Positions 8,850 to 17,910 of a stretch of 64,000 nt of DNA are shown here, piece by piece. Source of the stretch: Streptomyces sp. CG4 (GTDB taxonomy: Bacteria; Actinomycetota; Actinomycetes; Streptomycetales; Streptomycetaceae); NCBI RefSeq assembly GCF_041080655.1, contig NZ_CP163525.1:7812001-7876000 (forward strand), in the 5' to 3' direction. A program made the translations under genes and the position numbers. Under the pieces are notes generated by a model that saw only the letters and a list, made by a program, of their open reading frames with translations, was not told where the DNA came from and made no database searches. Positions within the stretch are counted from its first letter, which is position 1. Each line of letters begins with the position of its first letter.

Positions 8850-8963
8850 CGTCTCTGGGCGGCTTCGCATCACCGCACATTGAGAACGTAAGACCTGTAC
8901 GGCCCCCGGGTCAAGCCGAGTTGGGGCTCTGGGAGAAGTTCCCTCACATGGGCCTTCACAACT

Positions 8964-9647
8964 TCACCACAACGCGGATGGTCCATCACTCTGGGTCACG
9001 CTTTGGTCCGACCCAGGAGTCGACCCTGGCCCCGGAAGCACCTCGTACCCCCTCGGCGTCTGCAGCACCAGGAGATCGGCATGGGGGCGCGAGGGGTCCG
9101 AGGCGAAGTGTGCGTGCTCCGCCGCGACCCAGCCGTCCCAGAACTCCCGCTGCTCCGTCCCGTCCCGCCGCCGGCCACGCGCCCAGGACTCCTCCCGCGG
9201 CACCTCCATCCACAGCAGCAGGGCCAGATGCGGCCGCAGCGCCCGGCGGCCGGCGCCGACCCCCTCGACGAGGACCACGGGTGCGGCCGGCAGCGGGCGA
9301 GAGGCGCCGAACCTGCGGGCATGCCAGTCGTACGGCGTGTAGAGCGCGCTCTCGCCGCGCGCGAGCGGATGGATCACCTGGGTCATGACCCGGTCGGTCC
9401 ACGCGAAGAGCTGCTCGTGGCTGGCGATGTCGTCGAGGTGCAGCATCGGTGCCCCGCCGAGAGCCGCGGCCAGGTGCCCGGCGAAGGTGGACTTTCCCGA
9501 GCCGGCGTGCCCGTCGACGCCGATCAGCCGGACCGGCCCGAGGGAGGGGGGAAGCCCGCGCAGCCGGGCGGCGAGGTCGCGAATGGTGGGGCCCCAGGTG
9601 TGGGTCGATCCGGTCGGTTTTCCGGAAACAGTGTAGTAGCGGCCCAT
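8964..9647 (-). CDS. uridine-kinase-like P-loop protein
   Basis: A 227-aa cytoplasmic P-loop kinase. Walker A GVDGHAGSGKSTFAG and the following LHLDDI match the uridine/phosphoribulokinase superfamily; VVLVEGVGAGRRALRPHL is the Walker-B-like strand, and the lid region has RGRRRDGTEQREFW. True substrate unknown; uridine, pantothenate or another small molecule is possible. Start choice is uncertain: the ATG at 9647 has no clear ribosome site, and a TTG at 9680 would add 11 residues. It is transcribed away from the 9845 gene, with promoters expected between. Confidence 0.75.
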   Translation of the reverse strand: MGRYYTVSGKPTGSTHTWGPTIRDLAARLRGLPPSLGPVRLIGVDGHAGSGKSTFAGHLAAALGGAPMLHLDDIASHEQLFAWTDRVMTQVIHPLARGESALYTPYDWHARRFGASRPLPAAPVVLVEGVGAGRRALRPHLALLLWMEVPREESWARGRRRDGTEQREFWDGWVAAEHAHFASDPSRPHADLLVLQTPRGYEVLPGPGSTPGSDQSVTQSDGPSALW

Positions 9648-9844
9648 AACGGCACAGCCGGGCAGGCTGTCGGACCGCAAAGGTCGCGGCTTGAATCATC
9701 GGCTGGCGGCCAGTCAATCGCCGGCATAAACATTCGCGAATCCACTGACCGATATGTCGAATTCGGCGTTCCGGGGCCGCCCGTCGCTGAGTAGGGTGCC
9801 TGCAGCGCAACTGCTGTGCATCGTACGGGGACTGGCAGGGGGAC

Positions 9845-10801
9845 ATGGCCGCGGAGTTATTCGAAGGGCACTATGTGTGGCATCCGGCGGCCGACGACCG
9901 TGTCCTGGCAAGCGTATGCGTCGATGTGCGCGCCGGACGTTATCGATACGCGCACGAGGCGCTCGCCGAGACGCGTTCTGACTTCGCGCTGCGCGCCCAT
10001 CGCTCGCTGGTCCTCGCCTCCGAGGCGGCCGGCACCGATCTCGTCGAACGCTGGCTCGCCGAGGAGCCGACGCCCGAAGCGGCGCTGATGTGGGCCCGGG
10101 TCGCAGTGCAGCGCGCCCTGCGGGCCGCCGACGCGCGCGACGAACGCGCCGAGGCGCTGGAGCGGATCGCGCTGACCGCCTGCGACCGGGCCGCCGCCCT
10201 GGCCCCCGAGGACCCCACGCCCTGGGTCGCCAAGCTCGCCATGGCCCGGCTGCACCGGCTGCGCGATCCGGCCCCGCACGGTCTGCTCACCGCCCCGCCC
10301 GGCCCCTGGCGGCTGTTCTCGCACATCCTGTCGCTGGACCCATGGCACCGCGAGGGCCACCACCGCTTCCTGTCGTGCTTCTTCACGCGGTACGGCGGCT
10401 CCGTCAACGCGGCCTGGGACGTGGCCGCCTTCCTCAGCCAGCGGGCGCCCGCCGACTCCGTCGTCCGGCTGCTGCCCCTGGTGGCCCTGGTGGAGAGCTA
10501 CAACCCCACCCAGTTGCTCGCCGACCGGGTCTGGGAACAGCCGCAGTGGCGCTCCACCGCGCTGGCGATCTACCAGAACTGGCTCCCCGCGGTGGCCGGT
10601 TACCGCTTCACGCCGGTGCTCGACCTGGCCTACCTCGCGCATGCGCTGGTCATGGGACAGCGCGAGTTCGAGGCCCGGGCGGTGTTCATGGCGATGGGCC
10701 CGTACGCCTCGCGCATGCCCTGGAGCGCCTTCGGCGACCCCGTCGAGCAGCTCTCCAGGGCCCGGCGCGCCTGCGGCCTGCCCGTCCCGCGCCCCGACTG
10801 A
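9845..10801 (+). CDS. unrecognised 318-aa protein, helical repeat-like
   Basis: I do not recognise this family. The protein is soluble, without signal peptide or membrane helices, rich in Ala, Arg, Trp and Leu. It has helical segments that look TPR-like (EALMWARVAVQRALRAADARDER, ALERIALTACDRAAAL) and a Trp-rich central part (DPWHREGHHRFLSCFF). It may be an actinobacterial protein related to TPR proteins. The ATG at 9845 has AGGGGGAC directly upstream. It lies 48 bases before the permease gene in the same direction, so the two may be cotranscribed. No function is assigned. Confidence 0.7.
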   Translation: MAAELFEGHYVWHPAADDRVLASVCVDVRAGRYRYAHEALAETRSDFALRAHRSLVLASEAAGTDLVERWLAEEPTPEAALMWARVAVQRALRAADARDERAEALERIALTACDRAAALAPEDPTPWVAKLAMARLHRLRDPAPHGLLTAPPGPWRLFSHILSLDPWHREGHHRFLSCFFTRYGGSVNAAWDVAAFLSQRAPADSVVRLLPLVALVESYNPTQLLADRVWEQPQWRSTALAIYQNWLPAVAGYRFTPVLDLAYLAHALVMGQREFEARAVFMAMGPYASRMPWSAFGDPVEQLSRARRACGLPVPRPD

Positions 10802-10849
10802 CCGCTGTTCGTCCCTTTTTTCCACCCCCCACGAGAGAAAGGCCGGTCT

Positions 10850-12391
10850 GTGTCGGAACGGATGTCGAATCCACGGGCGACAGCCCGCGGAGCAGAAGAC
10901 GCGGTCGTGCTCGACGACGATGCGACCCTGCATGCGATGGGTTATCCGCGGAAACTCACCCGGCGCTTCCAGGCGTTCGACAATTTCGCGATCTCCTTCA
11001 CCATCATCAATATCCTCTCGGGCATTTTCTCGTCCTTCGGATTCGGTATGAACGCGGGCGGCCCCCGCATTCTCGTGTTCGGCTGGATCGGTGTCTGCGT
11101 CATGGTGCTGCTCATCGGCGCGGCCATGGCGGAAGTCGCCTCGGCGTATCCGACGAGCGGTGCTCTCTATTTCTCCGCCGGTAAACTCGCAAAGCGGCAC
11201 AAGGGCGCCTGGTCCTGGTTCACGGGCTGGCTGAACTTCGTCGGGCAGATCGGCGGCACCGCCGCCACCGGGTATGCGGCCGCCACCTTCATCCAGGCCT
11301 TCATGCACCTGCAGTGGCCCTCCTACCAGGCGACCACGCACCAGACGGTGCTGATCACGGCCCTGATCATCGTCGTGCAGGGCCTCGCCAACACCTACAC
11401 CGTCCAGCTTGTCGCCCTGCTGAACCGTATTTCCGTGTGGTGGCTGCTGATCGGACTCGTCGTGATCGTGGGCACACTCATAGTGATGCCCGAACACCAT
11501 CAGCCGGCGTCGTTCGTGACCCATTTCGAGAACAACACCGGCTTCACGAACGGGCTTTACGGCGGCATGCTCGGCCTGCTCGTCACGAGCTGGACGTTCA
11601 CCGGGTTCGACGGCAGCTTCCACATGTCCGAGGAAACGGTCCACGCGACGGTCAACGCCCCCAAGGGCATCATGCGTGCCATCGGCTATTCGGCGATCAC
11701 CGGGCTGATCCTGATGCTGGCATTGGTCTACAGCATTGGCGACTACGCCAAGGTGGCCGGTTCGGACGCGCCGCCGGTGCAGATTCTCATCGACGGCCTC
11801 GGTCTCGGCACCGCGAAGGTGATGCTGCTCATCGTCATCGGCGCGATGCTCTTCTGCGGTCTCGCCAACCTCACCAGCAACACCCGGCAGATCTTCGCGT
11901 TCTCCCGGGACGGCGCCATGCCCGGCTCCCGCTGGTGGCACTCGGTCTCGCCGCGCACCCGTACGCCCGTGAAGGCGGTGTGGCTCGCGGTGGTCTGCTC
12001 GCTGGCCCTGGTCGTGCCGGGCTGGTGGTCCCACACGGCCTTCACCGCGATCGTCAGCGTCAACGTGGTCGGCCTCTTCCTCGCCTACGCCGTGCCGATC
12101 TTCCTGCGGCTGCGGCTGGGTGACGAGTTCCAGCCCGGTCCCTGGCACCTGGGTCGCTGGGGCCGGCCGGTCGGCTGGCTCGCGGTGATCTGGATCGTGC
12201 TCAGCAGTGTTCTGTTCATGCTGCCGCAGGCTTCGCCGATCACCGTCGACTCCTTCAACTACGCGCCGATCGCACTGGCCGCGGTCCTGGTCGTGGCGAC
12301 CGTGTGGTGGTTCGCCACGGCCCGCCGCCGCTTCCAGGGGCCGATCAGCTATGGCCGCCCTGATGAGGTGGCGGCGATGGATCTCATCTGA
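10850..12391 (+). CDS. APC-family amino-acid permease
   Basis: A 513-aa inner-membrane transporter with about 12 hydrophobic helices. The first helix region, AISFTIINILSGIFSSFGFG, carries the glycine-rich unwound substrate site of the APC superfamily. Other marks are TSGALYFSAGKLAKR, the SWTFTGFDGSFHMSEE segment and SNTRQIFAFSRDGAMPG, typical of the amino acid/choline/GABA permease branch. The substrate is probably an amino acid or GABA-like compound. The GTG at 10850 follows GAGAGAAAGG; an ATG at 10862 is an alternative. The 48-base gap after the 318-aa gene allows cotranscription. Confidence 0.88.
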   Translation: MSERMSNPRATARGAEDAVVLDDDATLHAMGYPRKLTRRFQAFDNFAISFTIINILSGIFSSFGFGMNAGGPRILVFGWIGVCVMVLLIGAAMAEVASAYPTSGALYFSAGKLAKRHKGAWSWFTGWLNFVGQIGGTAATGYAAATFIQAFMHLQWPSYQATTHQTVLITALIIVVQGLANTYTVQLVALLNRISVWWLLIGLVVIVGTLIVMPEHHQPASFVTHFENNTGFTNGLYGGMLGLLVTSWTFTGFDGSFHMSEETVHATVNAPKGIMRAIGYSAITGLILMLALVYSIGDYAKVAGSDAPPVQILIDGLGLGTAKVMLLIVIGAMLFCGLANLTSNTRQIFAFSRDGAMPGSRWWHSVSPRTRTPVKAVWLAVVCSLALVVPGWWSHTAFTAIVSVNVVGLFLAYAVPIFLRLRLGDEFQPGPWHLGRWGRPVGWLAVIWIVLSSVLFMLPQASPITVDSFNYAPIALAAVLVVATVWWFATARRRFQGPISYGRPDEVAAMDLI

Positions 12392-12694
12392 GAGGGCGCG
12401 TCGTCGCCGGGTGCGGGTGCGGGTACGATGCGCGTGCACGTGCGGGTGCGTGGGGGCTGGTCGCGCCCACGCGGCGGGGCCGCACATCGATACGGCCGCG
12501 CGCCCCTTCAGGGCGCGGCGGCACCCGCACGCCGGGGCGAGGGACCCCCTGGCCGTCCTTCCAGTGGCGGAGACCAATATTCCTCGCGCCGCGAGCGCCG
12601 AAGTGCTGGCAGGGCCATGCCGCCTGCTCCATAGTTGGCGCAAAGCCGTGCCGCAGCCCGGTCCCGACCCGGACACCTGGGGGTATTCGCGCCC
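12392..12694. repeat. intergenic region with dispersed hairpin repeat, copy 2
   Basis: No gene is seen in these 303 bases. Bases 12442-12466 are an exact copy of 6612-6636, but here the left arm GCGTGGG is followed by a different right arm (CCCACGC at 12466-12472), so it still folds. A second inverted repeat, GCGCCCCTTCAGGGCGCG, lies at about 12500-12517. Together they probably end permease transcription. The last 60 bases precede the Tat-protein start. Confidence 0.6.
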
Positions 12695-14065
12695 ATGAGC
12701 AGAGCCCAGCAGCCGTCCCGCAGAACCGTCCTCGCCGTTGCCGTCGCCGCGGCGGTGGCCGGCGGAACGGCGCCCGCTGCCGCCGCCGCGCAGCGGTCCG
12801 CCACCGACGCCGGCGACCCCGCCGCCGCGCAGGCCCGCCCGATCGACTACCACGCCTGGACCACGTACCACGAGTGGCGCCTCGGCGCCGCCCAGGGGGT
12901 CCGGGCCGTCTCCGGCGCCCGTCCCGGCGTGGTGATCGGCACTCCCGCCGGCCGCAGCGACTACACCGACCCGCACACCGGCACCACCGCCACCTGGGAG
13001 TACGCCGTCTGGAGCGCCCCGGTGCACCGGCTCTCCGTCCCCGCCACGGAGGTCGTCGCCTCCTGGAACGCGCACACCCCCGCCGGCACCTGGCTCCAGG
13101 TCGAACTCCAGGGCGCGTACTCCGACGGCACCCAGACCCCCTGGTACGTGATGGGCCGCTGGGCCGCCGGTGACCAGGACATCAAGCGGACCTCGGTGGA
13201 CGGCCAGGCCGACGGCAAGAGCGCCGTCTCGACCGACACCCTCGCCATCGACGACGCGAGCACCGGCCTGCGCCTGACGTCGTACCGGCTGCGCCTCACC
13301 CTCTACCGCAAGCCCGGCACCCGGCTGACCCCCACCGTGTGGCGGCTCGGCGCCATGGGCTCCGACATCCCCGACCGCTTCACCGTGGCGGCCTCCACCC
13401 CCGGCCTCGCCCAGGAACTGTCCGTCCCGCGGTACTCGCAGGAGATCCACAAGGGCCAGTACCCGGAGTACGACAACGGCGGCGAGGCCTGGTGCAGCCC
13501 CACCTCTTCGCAGATGATCGTCGAGTACTGGGGCGGCCGGCTCACCCCCGAGCAGCTCGCCTGGGTGGACCCCTCCTACGCCGACCCGCAGGTCGACAAC
13601 GCCGCCCGCTTCACCTACGACTACCAGTACCAGGGCTGCGGCAACTGGCCGTTCAACGCGGCCTACGCGGCCACGTTCCAGGGGCTCCAGGGCGTGGTCA
13701 CCCGGCTCGCCTCGCTCACCGACCTCGAGACGCTGATCGCGGCCGGCATCCCCGCCATAACGTCCCAGTCGTTCCTGAAGACGGAGCTGACGGGCGCCGG
13801 CTACGGGACCGCCGGCCATCTGATGACCGTGATCGGCTTCACCGCGGACGGCGATGTGATCGCCAACGACCCGGCCTCGCCGGGCGACGACGCGGTACGG
13901 CGGGTCTATCTGCGCCGGGAGTTCGAGAACATCTGGCTGCGCACCAAGCGGTACAACGCCTCCGGCAAGGTCGTCTCCGGCACCGGGGGAGTCTGCTACC
14001 TCTACTTCCCGGCCCGCCCGAGCCCGCGCCAGCGCAAGGCGCTCGCGGCGGTGGGTGTGCGCTGA
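12695..14065 (+). CDS. Tat-exported C39-like peptidase family protein
   Basis: A 456-aa exported protein. The N-terminus has a twin-arginine signal (SRRTVLAVAVAAAVAGG) followed by an Ala-rich cleavage region. Residues about 50-240 form a beta-rich domain; residues about 245-440 are a C39-like peptidase domain with nucleophile region GGEAWCSPTSSQM, His in TAGHLMTVIGF and Asp in VIANDPAS, a plausible Cys-His-Asp triad. It is probably a secreted or wall-associated cysteine peptidase; substrate unknown. The ATG at 12695 starts the signal sequence. A further open frame upstream is not needed and would bury the signal. Confidence 0.85.
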   Translation: MSRAQQPSRRTVLAVAVAAAVAGGTAPAAAAAQRSATDAGDPAAAQARPIDYHAWTTYHEWRLGAAQGVRAVSGARPGVVIGTPAGRSDYTDPHTGTTATWEYAVWSAPVHRLSVPATEVVASWNAHTPAGTWLQVELQGAYSDGTQTPWYVMGRWAAGDQDIKRTSVDGQADGKSAVSTDTLAIDDASTGLRLTSYRLRLTLYRKPGTRLTPTVWRLGAMGSDIPDRFTVAASTPGLAQELSVPRYSQEIHKGQYPEYDNGGEAWCSPTSSQMIVEYWGGRLTPEQLAWVDPSYADPQVDNAARFTYDYQYQGCGNWPFNAAYAATFQGLQGVVTRLASLTDLETLIAAGIPAITSQSFLKTELTGAGYGTAGHLMTVIGFTADGDVIANDPASPGDDAVRRVYLRREFENIWLRTKRYNASGKVVSGTGGVCYLYFPARPSPRQRKALAAVGVR

Positions 14066-14205
14066 CCGTGTGAGCAAGCTCATCGCCGCAAAAGGCGCCG
14101 AGGGTGGCAAGGTGGACAAACGGGTGGGGCCCGCTCCGTGCACCCGGCGGACGAGGGCCCGCTCCGTGCCCGCGTTCCGTACGTCCGACCTCTGTGAGTA
14201 GCTCC

Positions 14206-14346
14206 ATGACCGCACACCCGGCCACCGCCACCCGCGCCCGCACGGGCGGCCCTCAGGAAGACGGCCCGAAGATCCTCGAGCACGTCATGGGCTGGGTCCT
14301 CGTGGCGGTCTTCGCGATGCTCGTGACCCAGCTCGGCCTGCTCTGA
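14206..14346 (+). CDS. small single-pass membrane protein
   Basis: A 46-aa protein with a polar N-terminus (about residues 1-24) and one C-terminal helix, HVMGWVLVAVFAMLVTQLGLL, running to the last residue. This tail-anchored arrangement, the good third-position G/C bias and the gap between two clear genes support a real small gene. An in-frame GTG at 14194 would add four residues. Function unknown. It is 42 bases upstream of the TetR gene, and the region TTCTGACA near 14373 may be a promoter element for the latter. Confidence 0.6.
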   Translation: MTAHPATATRARTGGPQEDGPKILEHVMGWVLVAVFAMLVTQLGLL

Positions 14347-14388
14347 GGCGATCCGCTCACGTGTGCGGCATGTTCTGACATACTGCGG

Positions 14389-15081
14389 ATGTCCCGCCGA
14401 CCGCCTGAAACAGGGTCGAAATTGAATATGCCGCATCAGCGTGCCGCGGTCCGTCCCCGGATGCGCGGTACCGAGCGCTCGGTGGCGCGTCGCGCCGAAC
14501 TCATCGCCATCGGGCGGAAGTTGTTCGCCGACACGTCCTACGACGCGCTGTCCATGGACGACATCGCCCGCCAGGCGCATGTCGCCAAGGGGCTGATCTA
14601 CTACTACTTCCAGTCCAAGCGCGGCTATTACCTGGCCATCGTCCAGGACTCCGTCGCCGACATGGTCGCCTGTGCCGCGAGCGGCCTGGAGCTGCCCGCC
14701 GTGGACCGGGTCCAGCGCACCATCGACGGCTATCTGCGCTACGCCGAGCACCACCAGGCCGCCTACCGCACCATCGTCAGCGGTGGCGTCGGCTTCGACG
14801 CCGAGGTGCACGCCATCCGGGAGGGTGTGCGCGAGGCGATCATCGCCACGATCGCCGAAGGGGCCTACGGCCGCAGCGACATCGGCCCGCTGGCCCGGAT
14901 GAGCCTGCTGTCCTGGGTGTGCAGCGTCGAGGGCGCGACCCTGGACTGGATCGATCGCCCCGGGCTGTCCCGCGACACCATGCGTGACCTGCTGGTGAAG
15001 ACGCTCGGCGGAGCCCTGCGCGCCGTCGAGGAACTGGACCCGGCCTACCCGGCGCCGCAGCCGGCCCGCCGCGACACCTGA
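14389..15081 (+). CDS. TetR-family transcriptional regulator
   Basis: A 230-aa regulator. The N-terminal TetR helix-turn-helix spans about residues 35-82 (RAELIAIGRKLFADTSYDALSM, then DDIARQAHVAKGLIYYYFQSKRGYY); the rest is the helical ligand and dimer domain, possibly TetR_C for acyl or multidrug-type ligands. Two starts are possible: ATG 14389, and ATG 14428 (MPHQRAAVRP), which is closer to the conserved part. Target genes are unknown; neighbours are a small membrane protein upstream and the truncated chitinase downstream on the other strand. Confidence 0.85.
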   Translation: MSRRPPETGSKLNMPHQRAAVRPRMRGTERSVARRAELIAIGRKLFADTSYDALSMDDIARQAHVAKGLIYYYFQSKRGYYLAIVQDSVADMVACAASGLELPAVDRVQRTIDGYLRYAEHHQAAYRTIVSGGVGFDAEVHAIREGVREAIIATIAEGAYGRSDIGPLARMSLLSWVCSVEGATLDWIDRPGLSRDTMRDLLVKTLGGALRAVEELDPAYPAPQPARRDT

Positions 15082-15088
15082 CACACAA

Positions 15089-15118
15089 GGGAGCGGAGGC
15101 TCGTGGTCCTCCGCTCCC
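15089..15118. terminator. bidirectional hairpin terminator
   Basis: A perfect 11-bp stem pairs GGGAGCGGAGG (15089-15099) with CCTCCGCTCCC (15108-15118) over an 8-base loop. It stands between the convergent TetR gene and chitinase remnant and can serve both. Confidence 0.8.
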
Positions 15119-15136
15119 GAGTCCCCCGGTCCGGGG

Positions 15137-16111
<975 letters not shown>

Positions 16112-16120
16112 GGGTCATGC

Positions 16121-16162
16121 ACGGTAGGAGGACTAGACCAGTCAGGTCAATGGTTCGGACCA
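16121..16162 (-). promoter_or_regulatory. chitinase-type promoter with paired 12-bp repeats
   Basis: Read on the minus strand: TGGTCCGAACCA (16162-16151), then TTGACC (-35, 16150-16145), then TGGTCTAGTCCT (16140-16129), then TACCGT (-10, 16126-16121), with an 18-base spacer. Two TGGTCYRRWCC-type direct repeats around the -35 box are the hallmark reported for Streptomyces chitinase promoters, and the second also resembles a DasR site. The start site would fall near 16114, only 3 bases before the ATG of the truncated gene, leaving no leader or ribosome site. Confidence 0.75.
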
Positions 16163-16395
16163 ATTTCGGCAGGCGGTTCCGCGCTCGGGCGGGTTCCGGC
16201 TGGATTCTTGAAGTAAGCGGTCGTTAACTGGTGACGGGAGGTCGCTGATCGGGCATACTCACAGCGCACAGCCGCTGGTCAGCCGCTTCCGAGACCCGGG
16301 AGCGGGCGCCATCGGCCATCCGGAACGATCAGGCGGAGCCGCCCCCACCCGACGGGCCAGACCGCCGGTGCCCGACCAGGGAGGAGACCGACGCC

Positions 16396-17568
16396 ATGTC
16401 CGACCGCGACCCGCAGCCGGTGGAGCGTCAGCTGCCGACGGAGGAAGCGCGGGATCTGCTCGCACTCGTCCGTGACATCGCCCAGCGCGAGATAGCGCCG
16501 AAGGCCGCCGAGGAGGAGGACGCGGGCCGCTTCCCGCGCGAGGTCTTCACCCTGCTCTCCGAGTCCGGGCTGCTCGGCCTGCCCTACGACTCCGAGTACG
16601 GCGGCGGCGACCAGCCCTACGAGGTCTACCTCCAGGTCCTGGAGGAGCTGGCCGCGGCGCGGCTCACCGTGGGCCTCGGCGTCAGCGTGCACACGCTCGC
16701 TTCCTACGCCCTCGCCACCTACGGCACCAAGCAGCAGCAGGTCGAGCATCTGCCCGCCATGCTCGGCGGCGGTCTGCTCGGCGCGTACTGCCTCTCCGAG
16801 CCGTCCTCCGGCTCCGACGCGGCCTCCCTGCGGACGAAGGCCGTGCGTGAGGGCGACAGCTGGGTGCTGGACGGCACCAAGGCGTGGATCACGCACGGCG
16901 GCATCGCCGACTTCTACACCGTCATGGCCCGCACCGGCGAGGACGGCCCGCGCGGGATCACCGCCTTCCTGGTCCCCGGCGACGCGCCGGGCCTGAGCGG
17001 GGCGGCGCCCGAGAAGAAGATGGGCATGAAGGGCTCCCCCACGGCCCAGGTCCACTTCGACGGCGTCCGGGTCGGCGACGACCGGCGGATCGGCGAGGAG
17101 GGCCAGGGCTTCTTCATCGCCCTGTCCGCCCTCGACTCCGGGCGGCTCGGCATCGCCGCCTGCGCGATCGGCCTCGCCCAGGCCGCGCTGGACGAGGCGG
17201 TCGGCTACGCCACCCAGCGCCGCCAGTTCGGCCGGCCCATCGCCGACTTCCAGGGCCTGCGCTTCATGATCGCGGACATGGCCACCCAGATCGAGGCGGG
17301 CCGCGCGCTCTACCTCGCGGCGGCCCGGCTGCGCGACGCCGGCAAGCCGTTCGCCAAGCAGGCCGCCATGGCCAAGCTGCACTGCACCGACGCGGCCATG
17401 AAGGTCACGACGGACGCCGTGCAGATACTCGGCGGCTACGGCTACACCGCCGACTTCCCGGCCGAGCGCTATATGCGCGAGGCCAAGGTCCTGCAGATCG
17501 TCGAGGGCACCAACCAGATCCAGCGGATGGTCATCGCCCGCCACGTGGCGGGACCCGAAGCTCGCTGA
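16396..17568 (+). CDS. acyl-CoA dehydrogenase
   Basis: A 390-aa FAD enzyme for the first oxidation of acyl-CoA breakdown. Family marks: AYCLSEPSSGSDAASLRTKA (FAD and substrate contact), WITHGGIADFYTVMART, GRLGIAACAIGLAQAALDEAVGYATQRRQFG, and the C-terminal QILGGYGYTADFPAERYMREAK with the EGTNQIQRM end. The catalytic Glu expected near the end is present as VEGTNQIQ. RBS GGAGGAG precedes the ATG at 16396. Chain-length preference cannot be read; short/branched-chain enzymes are most similar in motif. Its 3' end overlaps a small antisense gene by 38 bases. Confidence 0.93.
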   Translation: MSDRDPQPVERQLPTEEARDLLALVRDIAQREIAPKAAEEEDAGRFPREVFTLLSESGLLGLPYDSEYGGGDQPYEVYLQVLEELAAARLTVGLGVSVHTLASYALATYGTKQQQVEHLPAMLGGGLLGAYCLSEPSSGSDAASLRTKAVREGDSWVLDGTKAWITHGGIADFYTVMARTGEDGPRGITAFLVPGDAPGLSGAAPEKKMGMKGSPTAQVHFDGVRVGDDRRIGEEGQGFFIALSALDSGRLGIAACAIGLAQAALDEAVGYATQRRQFGRPIADFQGLRFMIADMATQIEAGRALYLAAARLRDAGKPFAKQAAMAKLHCTDAAMKVTTDAVQILGGYGYTADFPAERYMREAKVLQIVEGTNQIQRMVIARHVAGPEAR

Positions 17569-17773
17569 ACTGCCCCGTGCGGACCGTCGGCGCTGCCAGC
17601 CTGATCCACTCCGGGTCGTGGCGGCCCGGCAGGGTCCGGCCCCGGTCGGCCCAGGTCCGCATGAGCGCGAGGTAGATCGGCGGGTCCTGCGGCGCCGACG
17701 GGGGAAGCGATTCTGCGGGGCGTGGGACGAAGACGCGGCTCTGACGCCCGGTGGCCCAGTACGTGGGGGTCAT
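17531..17773 (-). CDS. small conserved-looking hypothetical protein
   Basis: An 80-aa frame on the minus strand with very high G/C at codon third positions, unlike a shadow frame. Its 3' end overlaps the end of the convergent acyl-CoA dehydrogenase gene by 38 bases. The sequence is polar and Arg/Pro-rich (VFVPRPAESLPPSAPQDPP, MRTWADRGRTLPGRHDPEW), with no membrane helix. I believe similar short proteins occur in other Streptomyces, but cannot name a family. Ribosome site is weak (AGGT before ATG). No function assigned. Confidence 0.5.
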   Translation of the reverse strand: MTPTYWATGRQSRVFVPRPAESLPPSAPQDPPIYLALMRTWADRGRTLPGRHDPEWIRLAAPTVRTGQFSELRVPPRGGR

Positions 17774-17870
17774 ACCTGGGCAACGCGGAACGGGTCGGAC
17801 AGGTCACCGTCCGCCGGAATCGGGCGTCAGTTCAGCCGCATCCGGTCCGCGCTCTGGCCTCCTCCGATCG

Positions 17871-17887
17871 TCTGACGTACCGTCAGC
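17871..17887. promoter_or_regulatory. TetR-type operator-like palindrome, site 1
   Basis: CTGACG-TAC-CGTCAG (17872-17886) is a perfect 6-bp inverted repeat with a 3-base centre, 25 bases before the 17911 start. The same motif, CTGACG-TAT-CGTCAG, lies in front of the DUF35 gene at 60686-60702. Both downstream operons look like acyl or steroid-type lipid catabolism. The likely reader is a TetR-type repressor, not identified here. Confidence 0.65.
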
Positions 17888-17910
17888 CGACCATCGCTCA
17901 GGGGGTGCCC

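Noticed and set aside
8744..8963. tRNA gene in the gap
   Set aside because: The hairpin at 8812-8849 is a simple inverted repeat and no T-arm or CCA-proximal stem is present.
9857..14215. Open frame of 1452 codons on the minus strand
   Set aside because: It runs antisense through three or four well-supported genes and reads as low-complexity Gly/Arg/Val sequence, a high-GC shadow.
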